Assembly: GCA_039545355.1 (NCBI GenBank) | Contig: BCJJ01000011.1 | Span: 1,148,851 to 1,212,850 of the forward strand | DNA from: Trichosporon coremiiforme | Taxonomy: Eukaryota; Basidiomycota; Tremellomycetes; Trichosporonales; Trichosporonaceae | Length of the DNA: 64,000 nt | Reading direction: 5' to 3' | Position numbers and translations under genes: made by a program | The notes under the pieces: model-generated | Told to the model about the DNA's origin: nothing | The model's database searches: none | What the model saw: the letters and a program-made list of their open reading frames with translations, nothing else | Part shown: positions 35,217-46,600 of the stretch, one piece after another | Layout: each line of letters opens with the position of its first letter | Numbering within the stretch: position 1 is the first letter of the stretch

Positions 35217-36645
35217 TGTCGCAATGTCCCTCCCTTATGTGCTGTCGGCAATGGCGTAGAGGGAAGAGAGGGAAGTCGAATGTGAGCCTCTCTTAAGGAT
35301 CTCTTTGAGTCGCTAAGCGAGCTTGTAGGTAGTGGGCGGTGGGATGTGGGAACAGAGTTTGATCTGGGCGGAGGTCTCAGCCGAGTTTCGCCACCAGAGA
35401 AGACCGGTCGTTAGGTGGATCGTGAATCGTGATTGTAGATCGTGAAGATGGAGGAAAAGCGTTCGCGAATCTCCACAAGAACGACGTTGTCGCTCCAGGC
35501 GTTGTTGTGGGTCCGCGTCGCTGGGCGGAGAGCAAAGTTAAGGTCGCGGAGTAACGGGGTTCCTTGCTGGGCTGGTCACTTGATGGTCCTTTAGCTGTGC
35601 TAGCTCGCTGGACCGGATGACGCTGGACGCTCAGGAGCGGCTTATCCTCGTTTAAACGCCGACTTTTCGATGGGTAACGTCAGACCAACGAGACCAATGG
35701 TACCGAGGACGCGGTCAGCGTGGCTGGCGGTAGGCCGTCAGAGAAGAAAAGATGCGTCGGTGTCACGTTCTAGTTGCAGTAATGGAAGGGACACGACGGT
35801 GATGCACACATGCAGAACTGGAGGAAATTGTCGGTCAGGAGGGGAATCAGGCTCACATGCTGGCTGTCTGGTCGGAGGCGGCGCAGTCGACAGGCACCTG
35901 CTTGACGACAACCATAGACGACCGTTATGACGTCGGCAGATAGCCGCGATCAGCGTCGCCTCGGTCTCTCAGGTTTCCTGCCCCGCCCTGCCCGCAAATC
36001 AACGTCAACCTGCGTGAAGTCACTGGGGTCACCATGCGAGTCACTCCGTAACTCACTCAGTTCCAGACTCCATCACCCAGGAAATACAAACAGCAATAGC
36101 ATCGCTACCAGGGTGTCTATTGTCCTCGACTGAGTCGAGTGGTAGTGGGACTGCGATTGACAGGTGGTCATGCAGGGCATTGACCATTGTGGTCCGTTGT
36201 GTGCCAAGAATTAACTTCACGTCATCCGTCTGAAAGCAGACCTGTGCACTGACTGCGGAGCCAAGACTAGAAGGGCACGAGGACTGAGCGGCGGCGGCGC
36301 ACGAGACGGTGCATGCGTAGCACTAGCTTCCAGTGCGGAGTCTCTCGATCCATTCCTGGGTCACCTGGATCACCGCAGTGCCCTGCACGTGACGTTCCAG
36401 GCTTGCAAGGTCACTCTTAGGGCCACTGCGAATGCATTAGGGAAACGTTACAATCTTGTCTAATCACGATGATCGCTTCCCATTAGCATCGTCGCCGATT
36501 GCAGCGAATCCCGGTCGCAACGGAAGCAATCTCTCGTGGTCGCCGCGCGACTGACTTGCTTTCCCTCACCCACCCAAACAAACAACTCCAGCTGCAGCCT
36601 TGCAGCATTCACTCCTTCCCATCCATCCCAGAGTAACCACCGGCC
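35217..36645. other. Divergent intergenic region, 1.4 kb
   Basis: Separates the basic low-complexity gene (minus) from the Borealin-like gene (plus). No coding model is supported; short plus-strand frames at 35670-36133 are motif-free. Confidence 0.45.
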
Positions 36646-37828
36646 ATGTCGACCAAGTCACGACGCCCCCTCGCCACGCCCATGGGCATGCAGACCCCGA
36701 AGCGCAAGACCGTCAAGTCGAAAAGTGCGCAGCAGGCAATCATCGACAACTTCGATCTCGAAGGTGAGTCAACTGGCTCTGGACAAGCACGTTGCTGATA
36801 ACAGTCGCCGACCGCACGAGGATGATGCGGCAGCAGCTCGAGCTCGCGCTCTCGACGTTTCTCGCCCAGGTCGACGCAGACATGTTAAAGATCCCGCGCA
36901 GCATGCGCGGCATGACGCTCGGCGAGCTCGACTCGTGCTGGGCCGGCAGCTTTGTTGCTACCTCGCGCGCGATTGCGCAGAAGCAGTTTGCCGAACAGCA
37001 CCCCGAGCGTGACCAGGCCGAGACGCTCGAGTTAGCCAAGCGGAAGAGGGAGAGTCCTCTGGAGTCGCCGAGGAATAGCAAAAATCGTGAGTTACCCGGA
37101 CACTAGCTGTCAACGGTGTGCTTGGAGTGTCTCGAGCGGTGCAGAGTTCTGCGCTGCGCTGCAAGATGCACAGTCTGCCAGCCGTGTGATTAGTTTGGTA
37201 GTTGAGTTCAAGCTAACATCCAGCGCGCACCACGACGCCCGCCGTGAAGCGCCGTACGACCAAAACGCTAAAGAAACGCAAGCCGGACCTTCCCTCAGCG
37301 ACCGGCACCTCGACCCTTCCCCAGGACCACGTGTTCGCTCCCCGTATTCCGCAAACGCCTCGCGCACCTCGAAGAAACGAGTCCTTCTTCTCGCAAAACG
37401 GCTCCCCCGTCGACCCCTCCGTCGTGCCAGACGACGACCTGCCGGATCCCGACGAGATGGAGCGGCAGGCCGAGGCCGAGGCGGACTCGATCCGCAGCGG
37501 TCGAACGGGGCCCAGCCGGTCGCAGAGCACGCGCTCCGTCGCCTCCGGTAGGTCGGCACGGACGATGCAGCGCAAGCCCTCGCTCCTCTTCCGCCGGAAT
37601 GTGGAGGAGGAGGACGACGAGCCCGACGAGGGCGCCAGCGTCATCCCCCTCTCAGACGGGAGGAGTATTGCCTTCAACCCTATGAATCTGACCCCGGGCC
37701 GCATCGAGGCCGAACTCAGCCAAGGAGGGTTCCTGAACGAGGACGAGAAGAGGCGCGTTCGCGATCAGGTGCAGCAGGAGGCCGTCAAGGCGCTCCAGAG
37801 ACAGATGGACCGGTGGCGCGGCCTGTAG
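36646..37828 (+). CDS. Borealin/Nbl1-like chromosomal passenger complex subunit
   Basis: Three exons: 36646-36763, 36805-37086 and 37224-37828, phase 1 at both joins; 334 aa. The N-terminal region has the Nbl1/Borealin_N pattern: AQQAIIDNFDLEVADRTRMM, then a long helix with LSTFLAQVDADMLKIPRSMRG and MTLGELDSC. In the known complex this helix forms a three-helix bundle with Survivin and INCENP, targeting Aurora to centromeres. The rest is disordered, with a Lys/Arg cluster (KRRTTKTLKKRKPD) and an acidic/Ser-rich section, then a conserved-looking end (SDGRSIAFNPMNLTPGRIEA, EDEKRRVRDQVQQE) that may form a second helix. Longer than yeast Nbl1 (73 aa), as is usual for basidiomycete and animal Borealin. 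An Aurora-type kinase is encoded 19 kb away. Confidence 0.82.
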
Positions 37829-38129
37829 CCGTGGACGTCAGCGTGAGCGTGAGGGGAGCAGAGAAGGCGGTAACGACTCTGTATTTGTGTCATGTATATG
37901 TGCCAGTAATGTCCTACTATCTTCTATCGAGCGTGATCGGAACGGAGCAGAAAGCGAGCAAAACTATACTACTGTGCATTTTGTGGTACTACATCGGCTG
38001 GCTTGTACATTTGCACTCCAACATTCCAATGATGGGTGTGCGATCCTAACAGCGAAACGGAACTCAAGAGCTGGCTTCCCTGTGTCTGTCTTCCTCGATT
38101 AAATCTCTATCAAACATGCGGGCCGCTCA
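37829..38129. other. Convergent intergenic region, Borealin-like / RFA1
   Basis: 301 bp holding the 3' ends of two convergent genes. Nothing else seen. Confidence 0.45.
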
Positions 38130-40136
38130 CTAAACGGACATCGCCTCGATCCTGTCGACGAGCGCCTGCGAGCTTTGCGCGTAGTTGATGGGCGCGCACG
38201 AGCGGGCCTGGTAGCGCACGCGGGCCGTGTCGTTGAAAAAGTCCTGCTTGGCCATGATCTTGAAGTCCCACTCCTTGCCGGCCGCTCGCGTGAAGTACTT
38301 GTCGGCTTCGGGATCAGACTCCTGCTTGAGTTCGAACAGCTTGTTGGCAGAGACGCCCATGATCTGCTCCGCGACCTCGTTGAAGCCCGTGATCCAGAAC
38401 GAGCCGGTGTGGTCGATGACGTTCATCTGCAGGATGTATCGGTGCATCGGGCCGGGGTACGTCCGGTTGCACTTCTCACACCGCCACTCGCCGCCCTCGT
38501 CGATGAGCTTCTTGTTGCAACCCTCGCCGGGACAAGCGGGGTACGAGAACGTCTCCTGCTTGATGTATAAGATCGTCGCACATACGGAGAAGTAGTCCGT
38601 CTTATCCGTCATGCCGAGCTGCTCGTCCTTCGCCTGTCCGATCGTCTTGATCTCGTCCGGTCGCGAGACAGAGTTCATCGTGCCAGAGTTCGTGTACTGC
38701 TTGAAGTTCGTCTTGTCGCCGACAGAGTCGTACCTGAATGTCAGTTCCAGCACGCACTAGCACAACTCACCATCCACGGAGAGCGCAAGCCTCGTCGGTA
38801 CTCGGGTTGACCGCCATGGTGGCAGAGGAGAACATGGACAGGGATCGGCCGCCAAAGTCGCTGACCTTGACGCCCTTGAACGCGACGACGGGGTGATCGT
38901 TGTGGGTAAAGTTCTCGGCCGTCTTGCCCCAGAGCGTGAGGCGGACGGACTGGCCGCTCTGGTCAACGAGCTGGATGTCACGCTTGTTAAACGGCTTCTG
39001 CGTAGCCTTGGACGTGATCTGGCCGAGCTCGTGCACCTCCTGCACGACACCGATGACATCAGTCGTCGCGTCCTTCTGCAGGCTCTCCAGGTCGTTCAGC
39101 TTCGTGAAATTGTACTTGATCTCTGGCACGCTCTTATCGTCGCCACACTGGCGTCAGTTCAGGCTCCGCTGGCAACAACTCACGGCCTCGATCTCCGTCT
39201 GGTTCTCAAACGTGATCTCATACTCGTTGTTGACGGTGGAGAACTGCTTCTTGGCAATGTTGATGCGCGCCTTGGAGATGAAAAAGACCTTGCCTTCCTC
39301 GAGTAAATTGTAGAACGCGTCAACCTGGTCGTTGAAGCCGGTCGCGCGAATCTCGCCAGTCTCGTCCATGAGGGTGACGCTGAAGAGCTTGCCCTCACCT
39401 CGCTGGTTCGACCAGTGCTTGATGTCCGACTTCTGAGTGACACGCGCCTTGATCGTCCACCTGAGAGTCAGCTAACGCAACCGAGATGTCAGCTCACTTG
39501 TTCTGGTACGGGCTGAGGCCCTCGATAGGGAAGATGGGACCCATGTCGCGGCTCGGACCGCGCGGGGCAGCTGCCGGACGCGCGTTGGACGCGCCTCCAC
39601 GGCTGGCAGCGCCGTTGGTGACGGGAGCAGCTTCGGGGGCGGGGGAAGCGACCCCTCCAGCGGCTCGCTGGTCGACGTTGACGGGATTACCGACCTTCTG
39701 GCCGTTCCAGTCCTGGCGCTCGAGGCCAAGGATGATGATAAGCCTGGAGGTCAGCTTACGCGATCGTGATATGGTGACGTGACGTACTTGCGGTTCTGCA
39801 CCGTGTTGATGACGAAGGAAGTAAGCTTGATGACCGTGTTCTTGTCCAACTCGTCGTTCTCGACGAGGTGGTTCAGCTGCGTGGCCAGCATGGACTGGAT
39901 GAAGTACTCTCCATCGGAAAGGATGACGCTGCATGGTGTCAGCAAGGGTGTTGGGTGTTGATTTTCGACGCGTCAGATTTCTATTCTCACCGGTAGCGGT
40001 CCGTCGCCTGGGCACCAGACGAGGGCGAATTGATGCGCTTCACGCTGAGGACCTGGAGGACGGGCTCGACGCCCTCGGGCGCCTCGGAGGCGGAGTGCGC
40101 ACGCTGACAGAAGCCAGCAGTAAGGGGGCTAGCCAT
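38130..40136 (-). CDS. RFA1: Replication protein A large subunit (RPA70)
   Basis: Six exons: 39991-40136 (ATG at 40136), 39788-39928, 39498-39743, 39184-39460, 38771-39147 and 38130-38733. All phases agree; about 596 aa (yeast 621). OB folds in order: DBD-F with [16 protein letters not shown] (residues 1-110), DBD-A after [18 protein letters not shown] (about 175-285) with [24 protein letters not shown] (about 290-410) with [19 protein letters not shown], and DBD-C (about 420-596) with a zinc ribbon CPGEGCNKK...WRCEKC. RPA binds single-stranded DNA in replication, repair and checkpoint signalling. Four of five introns are 36-44 nt. It is head-to-head with NSE2 over 250 bp containing three ACGCGT boxes. 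Confidence 0.96.
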
Positions 40137-40265
40137 GGTGAAAAGTGGATGAGAGGTATGAGTAGGAGGGAGTGGCGAGATGCACCAGACTTCGAGATAC
40201 TTCACTGGCCAGTCGCCGCGCCTGGTTGAGGTGTACTTTTCAGGGCGCGCCGACTGCCCATAAAC

Positions 40266-40271
40266 ACGCGT
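40266..40271. promoter_or_regulatory. MCB box ACGCGT (site 1), RFA1/NSE2 promoter
   Basis: First of three perfect MluI cell-cycle boxes within 66 bp of the shared divergent promoter. Predicted target of the MBF-type factor encoded at 4.3-7.6 kb. Confidence 0.6.
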
Positions 40272-40285
40272 CCACTCTCCACCGT

Positions 40286-40291
40286 ACGCGT
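40286..40291. promoter_or_regulatory. MCB box ACGCGT (site 2), RFA1/NSE2 promoter
   Basis: Second perfect box, 20 bp from the first, or about two helical turns. It is followed 5 bp later by TCACGTGA, an E-box-like palindrome. Confidence 0.6.
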
Positions 40292-40325
40292 CAGTCACGT
40301 GACCATCATGACAACAGTCAACCTG

Positions 40326-40331
40326 ACGCGT
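40326..40331. promoter_or_regulatory. MCB box ACGCGT (site 3), RFA1/NSE2 promoter
   Basis: Third perfect box, 40 bp from the second and 56 bp before the NSE2 ATG. Confidence 0.6.
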
Positions 40332-40386
40332 ACCGAAGATCAGAGAGTGACCTCGGTGATCTCAACAACAATAGCAAGCCAGCACA

Positions 40387-41460
40387 ATGTCGAGGTCGAC
40401 CCGGTCACAGAACGCAGAGGCGGGACCCAGCCAGCCGCAACGGCGGCGGAACGGCGTCAGTGTCACGCAGTACAGCACACAAGACGACGAGTCGCTGCGC
40501 AAGCCGGACTTATCAGATGACGAGGACGGAGATGAGCGGGAGAAGTGGACCATCGACACCTTCGAGAACCAACCAGTTAGCAAGGACAAGTACGTCCACC
40601 TCGTGAGCTAGAACTTGAAGTTGCCGAGCTGACGGACAGCTGCGCTCGCTGGATAACCAGATCGACGATCTGATCCAGAACGTTGAAATTGCTGTGGCTG
40701 AAGCAAAGGACACGGCAGTTGCCATCGAGGATATCTGCCCCGACGATGCGATGATTGACGAGATCCAGGCCGGTCTCATCAGGAATCTGACGACCATGGA
40801 CAAGCTGCAGCTCAAGAAGGAGGCCATTGCAAGCGTCCTTCAGCGCGTGAACAGGGAAGAGGATAGGGTATGCTCTTGCGGGGCTACATATAGCTGACAG
40901 AAGTGCACCGCCGACGTCGTGCGGGAACAGCTCGAGGCGGAGTACGCTCGCCTCGTGAGGAAGTACGACGCGCGCTCCGAGTGGTCGAGATGTGAGCTTC
41001 CGCTCCCTGTGTCAAGGCTAACCCCGCAGTCAAGACGAACGAGCGGTTCATCGACTTCCGCACCGGCGTCTGGGAGGTCAACCACGAGGACGCTGGCTGC
41101 CCGCCCATGTCGACCTGGCTCGCGAAGGGACCAGACGACGACGAGGACGAGATCGAGGTCGGCGGCGTGACGCAGACGTTCCGCTGTCCCATAACAGGGG
41201 CCATCTTCAAGGACGCGTGCAAGTCGACCCAGTGCGGACACTACTACGAGTACGAGGCTATCATCCAGAGCATCACCCTCGCCTCTCGCAGAGGAGGGAA
41301 TGCCAAGTGCCCGCAATTCGGGTGTGCGCAGGTGCTCACGAAGACTAGTATACAGAAGGATCCGGCGATGCAGCGTCGCGCGAACCAGTTCCAAGCCCGC
41401 GAGGAGCAGAGGCGGGAGGAGGAGGAGGACCTCGGGGATCAGTCGTTCATGGAGCTGTAG
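40387..41460 (+). CDS. NSE2: SMC5/6 complex E3 SUMO ligase Nse2 (Mms21)
   Basis: Four exons: 40387-40602, 40640-40867, 40901-40991 and 41030-41460; 321 aa. The N-terminal half is helical (IDDLIQNVEIAVAEAKDTAV, LQLKKEAIASVLQRV), consistent with the coiled coil that docks on the Smc5 arm. The C-terminal SP-RING (about 229-290) has FRCPITGAIFKDACKSTQCG, HYYEYEAII and CPQFGC, the zf-Nse pattern with Cys/His zinc ligands that recruit Ubc9-SUMO. It sumoylates repair and cohesion substrates. An acidic tail follows (REEQRREEEEDLGDQ). Introns are 37, 33 and 38 nt; the 33-nt intron is the shortest in the window, with its branch site GCTGAC abutting the AG. The first donor is taken at 40603 (GTGAGC), because the nearer GTACGT at 40590 breaks the frame. 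Confidence 0.92.
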
Positions 41461-42570
41461 GCGGACCTAGCCCAAGCTGCGGGGGAGCGGCATGGGAGCG
41501 GAGCAGCAGACATTAGAAGAGACATGCGGAGGATAACTGTGCTTATACTATGTATTCATGTTGTGTTATCCATCTCATGTATCTGTAGCTATTACATGGG
41601 GCGCCGGAGCTGGCCGTAATTACTGATGGCTGATGACTGTAATCGGCGCAGTGTGTCAGCATCGGCCGTATGGAGCAGAGTTCGTCCGCTCTCGGACGAC
41701 TCCGTGCCCACTCTGCTCACGCGAGGTCGCGAGTGACTTCGCGCGTGCGTGTCGCAGGCGTGGTGGATGGTACGAGTCCCTCTCAGAGGTCTAACGAGGG
41801 GGGGTGAACTAGTGGACTTCGCCGCTTTCTCGCCCTCCTGACGTTCTGTGATTGGCTCCTTTGCTCTCGATCGGGGGCCGTGAGCTTCGCTGTGTCATCT
41901 CGCGTTCCTTCTGGGCTAGTTTCGGAGCCTGCTGATGCACTGCTGCTCTGTCAGATTGCGGGCAAGGCTAGGGTTGCGATGCAGGGAGAGGTATATGAGA
42001 AGGAAGGCGTTGGGGGAAGTGTGGATCGCGGGACAGCTCGGAGAAACCTGCCCTCCACTAGTCACCCCTGCACCAGCCTCCTCGCCTCTCACCCAGCCCC
42101 CCCTCTCGCTGCCCACCAGGTGCACGAGCTGCCGCCGGCCTCAGAGTGAGTGGGCATCGATATAAATGTTGAAACAGTTGAGATTATGGCATTACGCGCC
42201 CCCTTGTACCCTCCGCAGAGGGAGGGGGCAGGACTAACGACTATAGCTGTTCTACTGTACTACGAATTGCTACTACACTTGTCTTATCTCTCCTACGCCC
42301 TACGACTACGGCTCCGATCCCCGCCTGTCCGACTTGCCGATATGCGATGAACCGACTGACGACGACATACTGCGACTTGCGGCTTTGCATCGCGCCTGCC
42401 GATCCGTGCCGACACTCATTTCACGACGCCTTGCCACTGGCCTGAAGGCTATCTCAGCCGACGGGCATTTTAGCACGTGTCGTCGCTGGTTTGTGGCTCG
42501 ACGTTCGACTGTCGGCGACTTTCGCAACGCACTACACCGCAACGAAGCTTGTTGGTGTGCAACTAGCGTC
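41461..42570. other. Convergent intergenic region, 1.1 kb
   Basis: Between NSE2 (plus) and the low-complexity gene (minus). Short frames at 41880-42350 have no support. Confidence 0.45.
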
Positions 42571-43650
42571 CTAGTGGTCCACCTCCATCGACTCCGGGGA
42601 CCCGCCGGCAGATCCACCAGCCGGCGATCCCTTCCAGTGTTCCGGGTCGCGAGGGTAGACCTCGTGCGCAACTGGCTGGAATTTGGGGAAGACTTCGGGC
42701 GTGGCGCGGAGCAGGACAGCGGCGCTCTTCGAGTTGCGCGGGTCCATGAGGCGACCGTGCGTGTGCTCGCCTAGCGTATGGCGGGCTGAGCTCTGCTCAG
42801 CGTGGCTCGCCCGCTCGGCGGCACTCGGGCCGGACGCTTGCGAATTCGGCGTAGAGTGTGAGTGCGGGAGTGGCGGAGGGCGCATCGCGCGCTGATACGG
42901 GAGGCGCTTGTTCAGCACGCTTGCCGGGGTGGCGTCGCCGCCAGCGCTGGCCCAGGACGGAGCGACGCGCAGCGCGACTCGGCCACCACGCGTTCCGATC
43001 ACAGCTGCTCCAGCAGCATACCGCGGGTCCTGGAAGGCGCGGTTGCGAGCGGCGGCAGCGGCACGGGCATGGGCGGACTGATGGGCCGCGTGGGCGCTAG
43101 CAACGTACCCGGCGTGCGATGGGGAGGAGTGCTGTGGCGGGCTGATACTGCGGCCGGAGATGCGGGGGCTGGAGCCGTTAGACTTGGGGCTGTTGTTGCC
43201 GGTAGTAGTCCGCGCGCTTGACGTCGGGAACGACGGATTGCTGCTCGGCGACGACTGGCGAGAGGTGGACGGGCGTGATGTCGACGGCAGGGAAACACCT
43301 TCCCGGACCTCGGAGGACAGAGGGGGAAGTCGGTCCGGCAGCCGCACACCCTCGCGGGTCTCGCCGGAGAGCGGCGGCAGCTTGGCGTGCGCGCCGACGG
43401 GCGATGGCGGGCGCGAGTGCTTCTTCTCCCAGGTGTCGCGCGCTTCAGCAATGAATACCGGTTCGGGCCAGCCCGCAAGCGCAACCATGTACGGGGTTGT
43501 TGCCGATGAAGTCGACGCGGATCGCTCGTGCCCGTGGTGCGGGCGCTGCGGTGGAGGCGGAGACGTCACGGTCATGTTGCGGGGCGGAGGACTGAGTTGG
43601 GGCCGGCCGACGGTGGGGATGCGTCGCAGAGACGTCGAGACGGGGGGCAT
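42571..43650 (-). CDS. Ser/Pro-rich protein of unknown function, 359 aa
   Basis: One uninterrupted frame from ATG 43650 to TAG 42571. The frame remains open a few codons further, to an AG at the CGCCTAG just upstream, so a 5' exon may be missing. Mostly disordered Ser/Pro/Arg/Ala sequence, with two near repeats (LPPLSGETREGVRLPDRLPP and LPPLSSEVREGVSLPSTSRP). There are two better-ordered islands: PYMVALAGWPEPVFIAEARD near residue 55, and PEVFPKFQPVAHEVYPRDPE near the C-terminus, which ends MEVDH. No domain recognised. The paired PPLS-x-E-x-REGV repeats may be a short linear motif duplicated in tandem. Confidence 0.65.
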   Translation of the reverse strand: MPPVSTSLRRIPTVGRPQLSPPPRNMTVTSPPPPQRPHHGHERSASTSSATTPYMVALAGWPEPVFIAEARDTWEKKHSRPPSPVGAHAKLPPLSGETREGVRLPDRLPPLSSEVREGVSLPSTSRPSTSRQSSPSSNPSFPTSSARTTTGNNSPKSNGSSPRISGRSISPPQHSSPSHAGYVASAHAAHQSAHARAAAAARNRAFQDPRYAAGAAVIGTRGGRVALRVAPSWASAGGDATPASVLNKRLPYQRAMRPPPLPHSHSTPNSQASGPSAAERASHAEQSSARHTLGEHTHGRLMDPRNSKSAAVLLRATPEVFPKFQPVAHEVYPRDPEHWKGSPAGGSAGGSPESMEVDH

Positions 43651-46600
43651 CTGCCACGGCACCTAGGCGGTGAGGGTTACTGGTGTGAGACTCGCTGATA
43701 CTCGAGTGGTCGAGGAATGTGTACGCTTTAAGAGGAGGAGAAACGACACAACCTGCGAGCGTGAGGAGCGTGAGGCGCGGGTCGTGGGTGTGGAGACACG
43801 CAGGTGCGCCGTTTCTAGCTTGATGCGCCTCTGCAGTGCCGGTCGAAGCGAGTAGAGATTGCGTCGGGGGATAGCACTAACGCTTTGAGCTGAGAGGGCT
43901 TGGCTTGGTCGTTCGAAACGGATAGTGCCAAATGCCTGGTGTAGCGGGTCCAGCGGGGTTGGCGGGTTGGGTTCGGCGGGTCGAGTCTGGTTGATCCTGC
44001 CTAAAGGGGACACTAAAAACTAGTTCGAGAGCAATGTGGCGGGTGTGGTAGGTTGCCGGAGGTTTGAGAGTGGATAAAGGTTTGGGGAAAGCGCAGGTCC
44101 GTCCAAAGTTCCCGCAGGTCCTGGAGTCGAGGGTGTGCGGGGTGGGTGTGTCCTAGATGATGGCCGGAATAGGGGCACCGAAGAGGTCCAAGCGTGTGGA
44201 AAAGACCTGGTGACAACAAGAGAAGTTGAGGTGGATGAGGAACCGGGGGACCGGGGGGCAGAAGGCGATGATTAAGAGCTAAAGCTGGAGCGGCAGGGGG
44301 GCTGATGCGGCTGATGCGTTAGGCGTTCGCTGGTTTGGGTTCGGCGAAGATGGGTAATGAGGATGAGGGGATGCGGATGTGGTTGCCGGGTTCACCGGAG
44401 TTGGGCGTCTAGAGGTTGGGGGGGGGGGGGGCTTGAAGCTAGTGGAGCAAGGTGGATGCGGCAATGACACGAGTCAAGATACCGACGAGGCTGAAGATAG
44501 GATGGTGGGGTCGGGGACGGGACAGGAGGCGGTGGTGTTGGGTCGCGTATACGGCTGGCTCTGAGATAGTGCACAGGACGAAGTGATGATGATGAGAAGG
44601 ATGTAGCTGCTGCGGGGTGAATGGGCAGGCAGCTGGCGAGTGAGTCGCTATCTCATGATTGTAATCGCCTCGCTCTTTCGCTCTTTCGCTCTCGCCCGGT
44701 GCCGTGCTAAGGGTTGGGGCTGAGGCTTGAGGGCCTTTGGCGGACAGGGGCAGAGTCAGGCAAGTCAGGGTAGGGTTTGCGCGACGAACACGAACCGGTT
44801 ATTAATCCATCGGTTACGTTTTGATAGCCGGCCGGGCCATTACTCCAATTTCCGCGCCCCCTATCCAATGCTCCAAGCAGAACGTGATGCATACGAGCTC
44901 TTGATCCATCTCTGGCGCAACGCTGGCGTATGACCGTATCGCCTATGGCGTACTGTCTGGTGGGTCAACCATCCACCAACCCCTAATGCCCCTCTTGGCC
45001 TACCCAAAGCTTCACCGCTATCTCCCCAGTGCTCCGACCTAGTGCCTGCCGCTACCTTCGGAGCGGCGGAGCCGATGGCCTACGGCGCAACCACGAACGT
45101 TACTGCGGTGTCGTATCGCATTCATGTCGCTCTTAGCGGACGCCTATCGCAGACGCAAGCGACGATACATTCAGCCCAACCTGTCACCATCTCCTACCCC
45201 TTCCCCTTGCATGGCTTGCGCCGGAATTGAACTTCCTGAGCCACCCCGATCATGGCGGGCGACCAGTGGTTACCTAGTGGTCGGATAACCCCAGCCGCCG
45301 GTCTGCGACGTCGTCGGGTGAGGAGAAGGAGAGACGCCGGTGCGCCGGTGCAAGCCCCGCAAGCCCGGCACCCCTCGGCTGCTGGAAGGACCCTCATACG
45401 GCGAACCCGACGCTCCGCAAAGTTGGCCGGGTTGGCGCATAGGTGGCATAGGTGGCGACAACGATCATTGGGCTCCCCCACCCCGCCCCAAAGATGGGAG
45501 ATTGGAGATTGCTGGAAACGAGATCGGGTACTTGGCTCCCGGGTGCTGCTGCACTGCTGATCATATGAATCATACAGCGCGCATGCATGTGTCCTGAACA
45601 TAACCTGACGCTCCTGAGGGCTTGAGGGAGGCACCTCGAGTTTCCTGAGTTGGACGCTCATGTTCCCAAATGCGGGGCCATCGGGAGTCCTTCGGCGATG
45701 TTTGCTATTAGCCTGCGCTAAGCAAGGGCATAAGGACACGTTTGTTTCCTAATTCAATTACCCATTTGCAACTACCGCAATCTAACAAGCGGTTAGGTCA
45801 TCTGCCGCAAAGCGATCGCTTAGAGTTTCATTTTGCCCGCTCGCCGCCGTGTTGGACGCACTGAGTCGTGCCCCCGGCCGCCTGCCCACAGCTCGTGCCG
45901 GGCGAGTCGCTCGTCTCTGCTGTACAATTTTTTCCCTACTGCCTCTCTTTCCTCGGCTTCTTCAGTAAGGGTTCTCCCACGAGCAAGGAGGGCACGGGGG
46001 CAGGCGTGAGGCGTGCGGAGGGGGACTGTGCGCCTGTGCGCGTGCGTTCGCCGCTGGCTGACAGCCAGTGGCCAGTGGCCAGTGGTCGGTCGGACCTGTT
46101 CTCCCTGAGGTGTTCCTGAGTTCCTGGAGAGGGGACAGACATCTGACCTGCCAGCGGCTAACTCGCCCAGGCATGCGGATAGGACATGAATGCAAAGACA
46201 TGATTTGCCACCGGCCGGGTAGCTCGTGTGGAAAACGAACAACGTGACCACAGCTAGGCTATATCAAGTTGCCGTGCTGCCTGCCCTGGGCGCTGTTAGT
46301 CTGGGCATCCGGGCCGGACTTTCTGGCTTCACTGGATCGTGAGCTAGCCAAGCCTCTGTTGTGGCCATGCAGGCGCAGCCAGGCTACGGCGCAATGCTTC
46401 TGCGCTCCATCTGTGCGCTGGCTTGCATGCATGCCCCGGACCTGGACCTGGCCCTCTCTGCGGTCCCGCCTCGTGCGCACAACACGCCCGCCCGCATACC
46501 TCGCCTCGCCCCCGCGCCCCCAACTTGGAGTTCGTCTCGAGGCAAAAGGCAGAGTCTGAGCGCCGTACACGCCGCATGTGCCACCGGCTACACACGCTAC

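Noticed and set aside
40590..40639. GTACGT donor as the end of NSE2 exon 1
   Set aside because: It gives the wrong phase for the LRSLDNQIDDL exon; the GTGAGC at 40603 keeps the frame.
45190..45310. tRNA-like sequence with A-box (TGGCTCAGG) and B-box (GTTCAATTCC) on the minus strand
   Set aside because: The two boxes are adjacent, leaving no room for an anticodon arm, and the T-stem does not pair.
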